The notes: generated by a model from the sequence alone, not told the origin. A DNA stretch of 64,000 bases from Yeosuana aquiaggeris (GCF_044003965.1 NZ_JBAWKC010000001.1:620001-684000); one strand, 5' to 3'; shown: positions 17,713 through 26,751, counted from the first letter of the stretch. Numbers and translations: made by a program.

Positions 17713-18465
17713 TTATGCGTTAACTTCTTCTTTAATCCAGTCGTAACCTTTTTCTTCAAGCTCATGAGCCAGTTCTTTAGTCCCAGACTTCACGATTCTT
17801 CCATTATATAATACATGTACAAAATCAGGTACAATGTATTCTAATAATCTTTGGTAATGGGTAATCACTAAGACCGCGTTGTTCTTGCTTTTAAGTTTAT
17901 TTACCCCATTAGCTACAATGCGAAGTGCGTCAATATCAAGACCTGAATCGGTTTCGTCTAAGATGGCTAATTTGGGTTCTAACATGGCCATTTGAAAAAT
18001 TTCATTACGCTTTTTCTCACCTCCGGAAAAGCCTTCATTTAAAGAACGAGATAAAAACTTTCTGTCAATTTCTAATAACTCGGCCTTCTCACGAATGAGT
18101 TTCAACATGTCTTTAGCAGGCATATCTTCAAGCCCTTTAGCCTTGCGTGTTTCATTGATGGCCGTTTTCATGAAATTGGTTACTGATACTCCAGGTATTT
18201 CAACCGGATATTGAAATGATAAAAAGATGCCTTTATGGGCACGCTCTTCAGTTGCCATTTCATTGATATCTTCTCCTTCAAAAAATATGTCACCATCAGT
18301 GACTTCATAATCTTCTTTCCCTGCAATGACTGACGCCAAGGTGCTTTTACCAGATCCGTTTGGCCCCATAATAGCGTGAACCTCTCCAGGCTTAATTTCA
18401 AGATTAATACCTTTTAATATTGATTTGTCTTCAACACTTGCGTGTAAATTTTTAATTTTTAACAT
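17713..18465 (-). CDS. sufC: SufC, ABC-type ATPase of the SUF complex
   Basis: This 250-residue cytoplasmic ATPase drives conformational change in SufBD. Walker A is GPNGSGKST (34-42), the signature is FSGGEKKR, and Walker B is LAILDETDSGLD, where the TDSGLD form is diagnostic for SufC rather than for transporters. The H-loop VITHYQRLL is present. Gene order is sufB (44 nt upstream), sufC, sufD. Confidence 0.97.
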   Translation of the reverse strand: MLKIKNLHASVEDKSILKGINLEIKPGEVHAIMGPNGSGKSTLASVIAGKEDYEVTDGDIFFEGEDINEMATEERAHKGIFLSFQYPVEIPGVSVTNFMKTAINETRKAKGLEDMPAKDMLKLIREKAELLEIDRKFLSRSLNEGFSGGEKKRNEIFQMAMLEPKLAILDETDSGLDIDALRIVANGVNKLKSKNNAVLVITHYQRLLEYIVPDFVHVLYNGRIVKSGTKELAHELEEKGYDWIKEEVNA

Positions 18466-18509
18466 ATTATTATTTAAAATCGAGACTATTTGTTTTTATT
18501 CTTTTTTTA

Positions 18510-19958
18510 TTAACCTACAGATCCTTCTAAGCTTATCTCAAGTAATTTTTGAGCTTCTACAGCAAACTCCATAGGCAGTTTATTAAGTACATCTTTACTA
18601 AAACCGTTTACAATTAAAGCAATGGCTTTTTCTGTTGGTATGCCACGTTGGTTGCAATAAAAAATTTGGTCTTCACCAATTTTACTGGTGGTAGCTTCAT
18701 GCTCAATTCTGGCGGTTTTATTTTTTGCCTCAATGTATGGAAACGTATGGGCGCCACATTCATTACCCATAAGTAAACTGTCACATTGTGAAAAATTACG
18801 GGCATTATCGGCATTTGGGCTTATTTTAACCAGGCCACGATAACTGTTTTGAGATTTTCCGGCTGAAATACCTTTTGAAATAATGGTTGATCTGGTGTTT
18901 TTCCCCAAATGAATCATTTTAGTTCCTGTATCAGCTTGTTGATGATTATTGGTTACCGCAATTGAATAAAATTCGCCGACAGAATTGTCGCCTTTTAATA
19001 CACAACTTGGATATTTCCAGGTTACAGCACTTCCTGTTTCTACTTGTGTCCAGGAAATTTTTGCATTGGTTTCACAAAGTCCGCGCTTAGTAACAAAATT
19101 ATAAACTCCTCCTTTACCTTCAGCATTACCTGGGTACCAGTTTTGAACGGTTGAATATTTTATTTCAGCATTATCAAGTGCAATCAGCTCAACGACTGCC
19201 GCATGTAACTGGTTCTCATCTCTACTAGGGGCTGTACAGCCTTCAAGATAGCTAACATAACTGCCTTCATCTGCAATAACAAGTGTTCTTTCAAACTGAC
19301 CGGTCCCTGCCTGATTGATTCTAAAATAAGTGGAAAGTTCCATAGGACAACGAACACCTTTTGGTATATAACAAAAGGACCCGTCACTAAACACAGCACT
19401 GTTAAGGGCCGCATAAAAATTATCTTTTTGAGGCACCACAGTGCCTATATATTTTTTTACAAGTTCTGGATGTTCTCTGATAGCTTCAGAGATGCTCATA
19501 AAAATAATGCCTTTTTCACCCAAAGTCTTTTTGAAAGTGGTGGCTACCGAAACGGAATCAACAACCACATCCATGGCAACGTTACTCAGCTTTTTTTGCT
19601 CATCGATGGATATTCCCAGCTTTGCAAAAGTGGCTAATAATTCTGGATCTACTTCATCAAGACTATTGTATTTAGGCTTGCTGTTTGGTGCAGAATAGTA
19701 AGAAATAGCTTGAAAATCTGGTTTTTGATAATGTACATTGGCCCATTCGGGTTCAGTCATTTCTTTCCAGGCTCTAAACGCTTCAAGTCGCCAATCAGTC
19801 ATCCATTGCGGCTCTTCTTTTTTAAGAGAAATAGCTCTAACAATATCTTCATTTAAACCGTTTGGAAATGTGTCAGAGGCAATGTCAGTATAAAAACCGT
19901 ATTCATATTCCTTGGTTTTAAGCTCTTCTCTTAAATCGTCTTCAGTATATTTATTCAT
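18510..19958 (-). CDS. sufB: SufB, SUF scaffold subunit
   Basis: The 482-residue scaffold protein assembles the nascent Fe-S cluster with SufC and SufD. Recognisable features are the N-terminal KEYEYGFYTDIASD, the central GSFCYIPKGVRCPMELSTYF, the LEGCTAP motif, SVGEFYSIAVTNNHQQADTG, and NECGAHTFPYIEAKN, HEATTSKIGEDQIFYCNQRG at the C-terminal end, which carry the conserved Cys and His of the beta-helix. Length is as expected. It starts 23 nt after sufA. Confidence 0.98.
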   Translation of the reverse strand: MNKYTEDDLREELKTKEYEYGFYTDIASDTFPNGLNEDIVRAISLKKEEPQWMTDWRLEAFRAWKEMTEPEWANVHYQKPDFQAISYYSAPNSKPKYNSLDEVDPELLATFAKLGISIDEQKKLSNVAMDVVVDSVSVATTFKKTLGEKGIIFMSISEAIREHPELVKKYIGTVVPQKDNFYAALNSAVFSDGSFCYIPKGVRCPMELSTYFRINQAGTGQFERTLVIADEGSYVSYLEGCTAPSRDENQLHAAVVELIALDNAEIKYSTVQNWYPGNAEGKGGVYNFVTKRGLCETNAKISWTQVETGSAVTWKYPSCVLKGDNSVGEFYSIAVTNNHQQADTGTKMIHLGKNTRSTIISKGISAGKSQNSYRGLVKISPNADNARNFSQCDSLLMGNECGAHTFPYIEAKNKTARIEHEATTSKIGEDQIFYCNQRGIPTEKAIALIVNGFSKDVLNKLPMEFAVEAQKLLEISLEGSVG

Positions 19959-19981
19959 TGTTTTGTTCTTCTGTAGATTGT

Positions 19982-20311
19982 TTAAAGTGAAAAAGATTCA
20001 CCACAGCCACAAGTTCTATTGGCATTAGGGTTGTTAAATACAAACCCTGTTCCGTTAAGCCCACCTGAATATTCAAGCGTTGTACCTATTAAATATAAAA
20101 AGCTTTTTTTGTCTACTATAATTTTTACTTCATTATCAACAAAAACTTTGTCGCCTTCTTGATTTTCTTTGTCAAACTTTAAATCGTATGATAAGCCAGA
20201 ACAACCACCGCTTTTTACACCTACACGTACAAAATCCGTTGATGGATTATAGCCGTCTTCTTGCATAAGTTCGATGACTTTTTTCTTAGCAGTTTCAGAA
20301 ACTTTAATCAT
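19982..20311 (-). CDS. sufA: SufA/IscA-type Fe-S carrier protein
   Basis: The 109-residue A-type carrier takes Fe-S clusters from SufBCD to target enzymes. The three ligand cysteines are Cys37 (SGGCSGLSYDL) and Cys101/Cys103 in the C-terminal CGCGESFSL. It is the first gene of sufABCDS and has a consensus -7 element about 77 nt upstream. Whether it should be called SufA, IscA or ErpA cannot be settled by sequence, but position favours SufA. Confidence 0.95.
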   Translation of the reverse strand: MIKVSETAKKKVIELMQEDGYNPSTDFVRVGVKSGGCSGLSYDLKFDKENQEGDKVFVDNEVKIIVDKKSFLYLIGTTLEYSGGLNGTGFVFNNPNANRTCGCGESFSL

Positions 20312-20387
20312 AATTATTAAAATAGTTTTACTTTGTTTTTCTGTTATTTTTTAACCACCATTATTAAGACAGTTTCTAAATAAGCTA

Positions 20388-20395
20388 CAAATATA
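20388..20395 (-). promoter_or_regulatory. TAnnTTTG -7 element (TATATTTG) of the suf operon
   Basis: Exact -7 consensus on the minus strand, upstream of sufA; no clear -33 TTG at the expected distance. The resulting leader of about 70 nt holds no obvious structure. Confidence 0.5.
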
Positions 20396-20460
20396 CAATA
20401 TAAGTTATGGATTTCCATACATTCTAACATTATATTAGCATATGCTTTTATAAGTTTTTC

Positions 20461-21531
20461 TTATTGATTTAAGAAGGCAGGATTAGATATAAATGTTTCG
20501 TCAGAAAGTGATAATAAGAAGGCTTTTAAATCCGTTTTATCTTCCTCAGTTAAATTGACACCTCCTTGAGAAACCTTTTTCATTAAGGGGTCAATAGTAG
20601 GAGAGTTTTGTAATCCTTCACTGTAGTGACTGATAACTTCTTCGAGGGTTGTAAATCTGCCATCATGCATATAGGGTGCAGTAAAAGCAAGGTTGCGCAA
20701 TGAAGGTGATCTGAACTTGCCGTTATCAGCCGGATCACCAGTCACTTTTCCTAAACCCAAATCAGTAATAACTGCATCCAGACCATTATTATGGAATAAA
20801 TTATCTGTCCATAAAGGATTGTTGGCATTACCATGGCAATGAAAACAATCTCCTTTTGTTTCATCCATAAAAACATTAAACCCATTCAGTTCTTGGGTTG
20901 TTAATACTCCTTCTTCCAAAAGATATTTATCGAATTTTGAGTTTGCAGAAATTAAAGTTCTTTCAAATTGTGCAATGGCCTTGGTGACCAAAGTTGAGTC
21001 TATAGCTGAAGGTCCAAAGGCTTCATTAAATAATTTGGGATAATCCTGATGGGCTTGTAATTTTTCTACTACTTTTTTCCAGGTATTATGCATTTCAATA
21101 GGGTTTGTAACAGGCTCAAAGGCCTGATGCTCTAAACTAAAAACACGGCCGTCCCAAAAGAAATTTTCATCATAATTCCATGCGAGATTAAAAAGAGGCA
21201 TAGAGTTTCTGTGTCCCAAAATCCCATCAATACCTTCACTAAAACGATTCGCATCCGTAAAGGCCTTTTCTGGTGTGTGGCAATCTGCACAGGCCCGTGT
21301 ATTATTAGCCGATAAAATTGGATCAAAAAACAATTTTTTCCCTAAAGCAATGCCTTCAACAGTTTGAGGATTATTAAAAGGAATTATGGGAGCTAAAATG
21401 TTTTGTTCAAAAAGAAGTGGAATATTTAAAGGTGCCGGGGTTGGCTCATAAATAAACTTTTCAACGGTTTCATTAGTACATGACACTATTAGAAATAAAA
21501 AGACAATATGTAAAACCTTTTTTTTAATCAT
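20461..21531 (-). CDS. Diheme cytochrome c peroxidase-like lipoprotein (MauG/MbnH-like)
   Basis: The 356-residue protein has a lipobox FLIVSC (Cys18) and two c-type heme sites: CADCH (81-85) and CFHCH (229-233). The arrangement and LGKKLFFDPILSAN, FWDGRVFSLEHQA and KFRSPSLRNLAFTAPYMHDG fit the CcP/MauG family, and the distal-heme region lacks anything I can use to prove peroxidase versus MauG chemistry. Its start overlaps the MbnP-like gene by 8 nt. In methanotrophs MbnH, a MauG-like diheme enzyme, oxidises a Trp of MbnP, so the pairing suggests an MbnH role. By analogy it should act in the periplasm. Confidence 0.9.
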   Translation of the reverse strand: MIKKKVLHIVFLFLIVSCTNETVEKFIYEPTPAPLNIPLLFEQNILAPIIPFNNPQTVEGIALGKKLFFDPILSANNTRACADCHTPEKAFTDANRFSEGIDGILGHRNSMPLFNLAWNYDENFFWDGRVFSLEHQAFEPVTNPIEMHNTWKKVVEKLQAHQDYPKLFNEAFGPSAIDSTLVTKAIAQFERTLISANSKFDKYLLEEGVLTTQELNGFNVFMDETKGDCFHCHGNANNPLWTDNLFHNNGLDAVITDLGLGKVTGDPADNGKFRSPSLRNLAFTAPYMHDGRFTTLEEVISHYSEGLQNSPTIDPLMKKVSQGGVNLTEEDKTDLKAFLLSLSDETFISNPAFLNQ

Positions 21532-22303
21532 TTTCAGGGCTAACAGATTCTAAACTAAATGCATTTTTACCATTTTCATACATCATCACTTGTGCATTAA
21601 AATTTGGCATTAATGAGTTGTATAAAAGGTTTAAATCCCATGTGTTTGGGTTTTTAAACCATTCGGCTATATTCATTTCAATATTAAATGAGGTATCATT
21701 GGAAATCATAACTGAACCTAAATTAACCTCTATGAAAGTATCTTGAAAAATTAAATTATCAGGGTCTGAATTATCTACGGCTCTAATAGCATGATAGGCA
21801 TACCCAATTTCTTCACTCTGTTCATTGATATACTTCCCTTCTAATTGCATAAAGTGATAGCCGCCACCTAGCATTTCTGGAACATTCCAGGAAGCAGAAT
21901 TTAAATCGGGATAGGCACCACTTATATTGTCTTCATTATCAAAACCAAAAAGAAAAGAGACATTACTGTAATTACCTGTTGGTATGGTTGTCTTTGAAGA
22001 AAATGACAAATGAGTTCCATTGGTAACATCCACTAAGTTATATCCGTCCAGGACTATTTTTTCTCCATTTGATTTGTGAAAGGTGATTTTTGAAATGAGA
22101 TATCTCAGTCTTTCAATGCTTAAAATGTCTCCATGGGCATTGGTGTATTGTATGTTGTTGAAATCTGAATTTGAAACCATTGTTCCATCCCAATTATGAC
22201 TAAAATTAAAACTGATAGTTGCTTCAGATTTTATTGCTTGATCATCTGATTGACATGCCAATAGTGCGATCATAAAAAAGGAAACAGCAATTAATTTTTT
22301 CAT
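21524..22303 (-). CDS. MbnP-like copper-binding lipoprotein
   Basis: The 259-residue lipoprotein (lipobox IALLAC, Cys17) has the MbnP family layout: FNFSHNWDG near residue 31, YTNAHGDILSIERLRYLIS (about 52-70), then SASWNVPEMLGGGYHFMQLE (about 136-155). A conserved Trp/Gly/Met-rich stretch and several His could bind copper. MbnP proteins are known from the methanobactin operon but also occur in organisms without methanobactin. The gene shares 1 nt with the propeller gene (stop/start) and 8 nt with the diheme gene, so the three are translationally coupled. Confidence 0.83.
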   Translation of the reverse strand: MKKLIAVSFFMIALLACQSDDQAIKSEATISFNFSHNWDGTMVSNSDFNNIQYTNAHGDILSIERLRYLISKITFHKSNGEKIVLDGYNLVDVTNGTHLSFSSKTTIPTGNYSNVSFLFGFDNEDNISGAYPDLNSASWNVPEMLGGGYHFMQLEGKYINEQSEEIGYAYHAIRAVDNSDPDNLIFQDTFIEVNLGSVMISNDTSFNIEMNIAEWFKNPNTWDLNLLYNSLMPNFNAQVMMYENGKNAFSLESVSPEND

Positions 22304-23640
22304 TATTTTAATTTAGCAATTATTAAATCTGTAAACCCTTTGTTTTCTGGAATATCTTTGTCTGCACTGCTTGATTCACCAATAATAATAAAACTATTGT
22401 CCTCAAGTTCTAGGGCGCCATAGGCAAAATCAATGTTGCTTCCACCGAAAGACTTTTGCCAAAGGAGACTTCCATTAAAATCTATTTTTAAGACCCAAAC
22501 GTCATTTTGTCCTTGATTGGTAGTTAAATCACCATCCATACTTCTGGAACTGCCAGATATTAAAAAACCATTGTCTGAGGTATTTGAAATTGAGCGTCCT
22601 GCATCAAAGCTGGTTCCTCCAAATGTTTTTTCCCAGAGTAAATTTCCTGAAGGGGTTATTTTAACAACCCATAAATCTGAAGCCCCATTGTTTTGTGAAA
22701 TGTCTTTATCATTACTTCTGGTATCACCCACTATAATATAATTACCATCAGATGATTTAACGATGCTGAAAGCTTCATCTATTTCTGATCCTCCAAATGA
22801 TTTTTCCCAAACCAATGTGCCGGTGTTATCAATCTTGATGACCCAGAAATCATAAGTGCCTTGGTTACTGGAAATATCAACATCTGCACTATCAGAGGAG
22901 CCTACAATGATATAGCCATTATCTTCAGTTTGAATGACATCATAAGGCGTGTCTGTAAAGGATCCACCATAATATTTACTCCATTGTTTTTCACCTGATA
23001 TATTTAATTTAATCACCCAGTAATCTCCTCCAGCGTGATTAATTTTGGTGTTTTTACTATTCCCATTGCCCTCTGAAGCGGTCACGTCAAGAACTCCGGT
23101 CAACAGAAAACCCAGGTCATTGGTTTCTATTATAGAAATACCGGTATCAGTTCCGGCATAACCCAAAGATTTTTTCCAAAGGATATTACCTGAAGCATCT
23201 AGTTTTGATACCCAATAGTCACTAAACCCAAAATTTTCACTCATGTCACCATCATTACTTTGACTATATCCTAATATGGCATACCCTCCGTCAGTTGTTT
23301 GAATGACCTCATTACCGCGGTCATCTCCTGAACCACCATAAGTTTTCTGCCATTGTAAATTATTGTTTTGGTCAAACTTTAGAAGCCAGTAATCATAAGA
23401 GTTATTTACCTTATTAATAACATCACCATCCATACTTTGTGTATATCCTAAAATGGCATAACCACGATCAGAAGTTTTGGTAATAGATTTGGCGCTTTCA
23501 TTATTTGAACCTCCAAAAGTTTTAATAAATTCTATCTGTATTGGATTGTTTGGAGGCGTTTCATTAATTGACGAACAACTCCATAGCAATGAAAGAAAAA
23601 AGAGTTTAAATATGAGAACTTTTATATTTTGAAGGAACAT
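22303..23640 (-). CDS. Seven-repeat beta-propeller lipoprotein
   Basis: The 445-residue protein has a lipobox LLWSC (about Cys22) followed by seven tandem repeats of about 55 residues. Each carries a form of W-x-K-(S/T)-(F/Y)GGS-x2-D, then TxDxGYxIxGxSxSxDGD and DxWxxKxDxxG. The repeat starts read FGGSNNE, YGGSGDD, LGYAGTD, YGGSFTD, FGGSEID, FGGTSFD and FGGSNID; seven repeats would close a seven-bladed propeller. SMDGD/SNDGD loops could bind Ca2+. It has no T9SS tail. It lies between the LVIVD-repeat gene (10 nt upstream) and the MbnP-like gene. The function is unknown; a docking or accessory role in the copper/heme operon is inferred from context only. Confidence 0.85.
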   Translation of the reverse strand: MFLQNIKVLIFKLFFLSLLWSCSSINETPPNNPIQIEFIKTFGGSNNESAKSITKTSDRGYAILGYTQSMDGDVINKVNNSYDYWLLKFDQNNNLQWQKTYGGSGDDRGNEVIQTTDGGYAILGYSQSNDGDMSENFGFSDYWVSKLDASGNILWKKSLGYAGTDTGISIIETNDLGFLLTGVLDVTASEGNGNSKNTKINHAGGDYWVIKLNISGEKQWSKYYGGSFTDTPYDVIQTEDNGYIIVGSSDSADVDISSNQGTYDFWVIKIDNTGTLVWEKSFGGSEIDEAFSIVKSSDGNYIIVGDTRSNDKDISQNNGASDLWVVKITPSGNLLWEKTFGGTSFDAGRSISNTSDNGFLISGSSRSMDGDLTTNQGQNDVWVLKIDFNGSLLWQKSFGGSNIDFAYGALELEDNSFIIIGESSSADKDIPENKGFTDLIIAKLK

Positions 23641-23650
23641 GATCTTTTAA

Positions 23651-24934
23651 TTAAGTGCCACTTTTTCTTATCACAAAAAGGCCTCTATTAATATCACTAA
23701 TGATAATATTGCCACTTTCAAAAAACGGAAATACACTCCATGCACCATCAAAGGCAGCATTGTTGTTTTCTGGATACGAATCAAAATAACCAATTTCATT
23801 CATTGATTTATTTTCTATTTGAGCGATATCAATGATTCGCACTCCGGCTCTATAATTAGCAAGATAAAAAGTGTTATTTTTTACATATCCATTATGATCT
23901 ATGGCTAGTGTAGGCCCAGAATAATCAAAACCATAAGTTGGATTATCTAAATCCGTAAAATCAAAGATTACGGTTCTGGTATTATTACCAAAAGAAAGTT
24001 CATCAACTTCGTCACCAAGTATGAAATATTTCATATCTGCCGTTAACCACCCTTGATGTGTATACCCTGTATTACTATAATTTACTGTGCTAATAATTGT
24101 TGGGTTGGCTTTATCTGTAACATCGGCAATTATCACCGCGTTTTCATTACTTCCAATTAAAATTTCACGACCAGTATAGTCTGTATCAGCCCCATTATAG
24201 GTCACAACTTGCGCGTCATGTGAATAACCGCCAATTTGAAAATTACCTTCATAGACTGGATTTGCTGGATCTTGAATATTAATGAATAAGGTAGCACCAG
24301 TAAACGGGCCGCTTTTAGTGGTTCCCACGATATAGGCATACCCTGTAGATTCATTAATTACAATATTATGAGCACTTCCAAAACCAGAATAATTACCATC
24401 TGAATTAAAGGTTTCAGGAGGATTGGATATATTGCGTAAACGAGTTAAATCAAACACTTGCATACCATGATTTCCAGCATTATCGGCAATGATAAAAGCG
24501 TAATCATTATAAATTTTAATATCACGCCAGGAACTATTTACTGAAGCTGTTGGAAGTTTTCCTAAATAAACAGGGTTTTCAGTGTCAGTAATATCTACAA
24601 AGGCAGTGCTGGAATTTGTTCCCATTAATGCATATTCTTTTCCAGTTGCAGAATCTGTCCATCCCCAGCAATCGTTTCCTGCAGTAACTCCGAATGTATT
24701 TAAAGGGATCCAGGCCATTAAATCATAGTCATTACACGGGAAAATATCAGCAAATCCGTTGTCGCAATAGGCAAGAGCTACAGCAGAATCAACATTATCA
24801 CTGTCTGCAATTAGCAAACTTTCAACCTTTTCGTCAGAGCAATTTTGAAATGCAATTGCAAGAAGACATAAGAAAAGTAAGAAAGAAAAGTAATTTATTG
24901 ATTTTGAAAAAAAAGGTTTAAATAAATTTCTCAT
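23651..24934 (-). CDS. Choice-of-anchor B (LVIVD-repeat) lipoprotein
   Basis: The protein has 427 residues from the ATG at 24932-24934. That start gives a lipoprotein signal (SFLLFLCLLAIAFQNC), whereas the longer TTG start at 25015 would place a polar extension in front. After a linker, GNDCWGWTDSATGKEYALMG and repeated segments such as TAFVDITDTENPVYLGKLP and LFINIQDPANPVYEG show LVIVD-type propeller repeats of the choice-of-anchor B family. The C-terminus (VFPFFESGNIIISDINRGLFVI) is also typical. It is the promoter-proximal gene of the four-gene operon with the MbnP-like and diheme proteins. It is probably at the cell surface; function unknown. Confidence 0.86.
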   Translation of the reverse strand: MRNLFKPFFSKSINYFSFLLFLCLLAIAFQNCSDEKVESLLIADSDNVDSAVALAYCDNGFADIFPCNDYDLMAWIPLNTFGVTAGNDCWGWTDSATGKEYALMGTNSSTAFVDITDTENPVYLGKLPTASVNSSWRDIKIYNDYAFIIADNAGNHGMQVFDLTRLRNISNPPETFNSDGNYSGFGSAHNIVINESTGYAYIVGTTKSGPFTGATLFINIQDPANPVYEGNFQIGGYSHDAQVVTYNGADTDYTGREILIGSNENAVIIADVTDKANPTIISTVNYSNTGYTHQGWLTADMKYFILGDEVDELSFGNNTRTVIFDFTDLDNPTYGFDYSGPTLAIDHNGYVKNNTFYLANYRAGVRIIDIAQIENKSMNEIGYFDSYPENNNAAFDGAWSVFPFFESGNIIISDINRGLFVIRKSGT

Positions 24935-25085
24935 AGTTTTTTTGAATTCACTGTATAAAACTATTGTATGCTTAGTTTTATTATATAAGTGGTGAAAATT
25001 ATAACAAGTGAACAATATAAATTATAAAGTGGGTTTTCTAATTGTTTTTATGTTAAAGTTCAAAAGTGTTATTATGATACTAATG

Positions 25086-25116
25086 TTGAATTATCAAAAT
25101 AAGGTTGTTATTTTTG
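25086..25116 (+). promoter_or_regulatory. Promoter of thiL
   Basis: TTG (25086-25088), 20-nt spacer, TATTTTTG (25109-25116). The -7 box ends 4 nt before the thiL ATG, so the transcript would be leaderless or nearly so. Confidence 0.5.
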
Positions 25117-25120
25117 CAGC

Positions 25121-26167
25121 ATGATAGAAGATAAAAATATACAACGAACTGAATTAAGTGATTTAGGAGAATTTGGATTAATAGATCATTTAACTAAGAA
25201 TTTTAAAATGAATCATAAGTCCACTATTAAAGGTATTGGTGATGATGCCGCTGTATTGGATTTTAAAGACAACAAAATAGTAGTTACTACTGATTTATTA
25301 GTGGAAGGTGTTCATTTTGATTTGAGTTATATGCCTTTAAAGCATTTAGGTTATAAATCTGTTGTTGTTAATTTATCTGATGTTTGTGCAATGAATGCGA
25401 CCCCAACACAGATTACGGTGTCTATTGCAGTTTCAAACCGGTTTCCTTTGGAAGCTTTAGAAGAACTTTATGCAGGAATTGAAACTGCTGCTTCTATTTA
25501 TAATATTGATGTAGTTGGAGGAGATACTACCTCATCAACAACGGGTTTGTTAATTTCAATTACGGCTATTGGAACTATTGATGGCGACAATGAAGTTTAC
25601 AGACATGGTGCTAAACCAAATGATTTGCTGGTTGTTTCGGGAGATTTAGGGGGCGCCTATTTAGGATTGCAAATTTTAGAAAGAGAGAAGGAAGTTTATA
25701 AAGTAAACCCTAATAATCAACCAGATTTAGAACCTTACAGTTATATTATAGAGCGTCAATTAAAGCCAGAAGCTAGAAAGGATATCATTAAATTATTAAA
25801 GGATTTAGATGTTAAACCTACATCCATGATTGATATTAGTGATGGCTTATCTTCTGAAATAATGCATATTTGTAAACAAAGTGAAGTAGGCTGCGATTTG
25901 TTTGAAGAAAAATTACCTTTAGATCCTGTGGTTATTTCTACTTGTGAGGAATTTAATATTGATAGCACTACTGTGGCCTTAAATGGTGGTGAAGATTATG
26001 AGTTGTTATTAACTGTTTCACAGGAAGATTTTCCTAAAATAAAAGCAAATCCTAGTTTAACAGTGATTGGTTTTATCAAAGAAAAAGAATCGGGAATACA
26101 TTTAGTTACACGAGCCGAAACTAAAATTCCAATAAAAGCCCAAGGCTGGAAAAATTTTAATGCTTAA
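25121..26167 (+). CDS. thiL: Thiamine-monophosphate kinase ThiL
   Basis: The 348-residue ATP-dependent kinase converts thiamine phosphate into the active cofactor thiamine diphosphate. Family features are IGDDAAVLD near residue 40, TTDLLVEGVHFD (about 57-68), SVVVNLSDVCAMNA, and VVGGDTTSSTTGL (about 135-147), with aspartates that bind Mg2+ and ATP, plus DISDGLSSE and NGGEDYELL in the C-terminal half. It stands apart from any other thiamine gene in the window, though a TPP riboswitch with a TonB receptor lies at 62.7 kb. Its 3' end overlaps the convergent zinc-ribbon gene by 11 nt. Confidence 0.96.
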   Translation: MIEDKNIQRTELSDLGEFGLIDHLTKNFKMNHKSTIKGIGDDAAVLDFKDNKIVVTTDLLVEGVHFDLSYMPLKHLGYKSVVVNLSDVCAMNATPTQITVSIAVSNRFPLEALEELYAGIETAASIYNIDVVGGDTTSSTTGLLISITAIGTIDGDNEVYRHGAKPNDLLVVSGDLGGAYLGLQILEREKEVYKVNPNNQPDLEPYSYIIERQLKPEARKDIIKLLKDLDVKPTSMIDISDGLSSEIMHICKQSEVGCDLFEEKLPLDPVVISTCEEFNIDSTTVALNGGEDYELLLTVSQEDFPKIKANPSLTVIGFIKEKESGIHLVTRAETKIPIKAQGWKNFNA

Positions 26168-26405
26168 AAACTAATAAGTTTTTAAAGGGGTTTTTCTCCA
26201 TTAATTTTTTGTTCCTTTTTTCATGGATACGTTCTAAAACGTCGTTTATTTCTTTAAACTTAGGAGAAAGTTCAATTAAATGGCCATTGCCATTGGTAGT
26301 TAATTGCTTTTTGCAATTTTTACAGGTATATTCCTTTACATGATAGGTTACTTTTCTGGTAACTTTAAAATCATGACCAAAGACCTTGCAGTGAAGATGT
26401 TTCAT
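26157..26405 (-). CDS. Small zinc-ribbon-like protein, copy 1
   Basis: The protein has 82 residues from the ATG at 26403-26405; the longer TTG start one codon upstream is not needed. Cys6, His11 (in CKVFGHDF) and the pair Cys28/Cys31 (YTCKNC) could make one zinc site. The remainder is a charged helix (PKFKEINDVLERIHEKRNKK). The neighbour at 26488 shares the same pattern. It resembles short DUF1660-like ribbon proteins, but I cannot be sure of the family. Function unknown; a nucleic-acid-binding or adaptor role is possible. Its last 11 nt overlap the 3' end of thiL. Confidence 0.7.
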   Translation of the reverse strand: MKHLHCKVFGHDFKVTRKVTYHVKEYTCKNCKKQLTTNGNGHLIELSPKFKEINDVLERIHEKRNKKLMEKNPFKNLLVFKH

Positions 26406-26487
26406 CAAAAAAAATGTTTTGCCTTAATTAATCAGTGAGAGACTGTTAAGATATAAAAACGTTTTTTATGATTTTAACATAGGGTTA

Positions 26488-26751
26488 TTAAATCGATGAA
26501 GTGATTAATTTTTCCTTTGAACGTTGAATTCTCACGTTGTGAATTCGCTCTAAAATGGTATTTATTTCTTTAAATTTTGGGGTTAGTTCAATTAGGTGTC
26601 CATTTCCGTTAGTGGTCAACTGTTTTTTACAATGCGTACAAGTATATTCTTTTACGTAATAGGTGACTTTTTTGGTTACCTCAAAATCATGACCAAAGAC
26701 ATTGCAGTATACATTTGGAAGGAATGAGGTCTTTTTAGTAGCTTTTTCCAT
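26488..26751 (-). CDS. Small zinc-ribbon-like protein, copy 2
   Basis: The protein has 87 residues from the ATG at 26749-26751; a TTG start 36 nt upstream gives an unlikely hydrophobic extension. It is clearly paralogous to the gene at 26157: CNVFGHDFEVTKKVTYYVKE, then YTCTHCKKQLTTNGNGHLIE and a C-terminal helix FKEINTILERIH. The candidate metal ligands are Cys16, His21, Cys38 and Cys41. The two genes form a tandem duplication on the same strand, 82 nt apart. Function unknown. Confidence 0.7.
   Translation of the reverse strand: MEKATKKTSFLPNVYCNVFGHDFEVTKKVTYYVKEYTCTHCKKQLTTNGNGHLIELTPKFKEINTILERIHNVRIQRSKEKLITSSI

Noticed and set aside
18180..18401. Second minus-strand frame in sufC
   Set aside because: Overlaps SufC entirely in another frame, with no recognisable protein pattern.
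22303..23640. Seven internal repeats considered as a DNA tandem repeat
   Set aside because: Repeat units are similar at protein level only, with divergent DNA, as expected for propeller blades and not a satellite.
24935..25015. Longer start (TTG) for the LVIVD lipoprotein
   Set aside because: It adds a polar stretch before a good lipoprotein signal; the ATG at 24934 is preferred.
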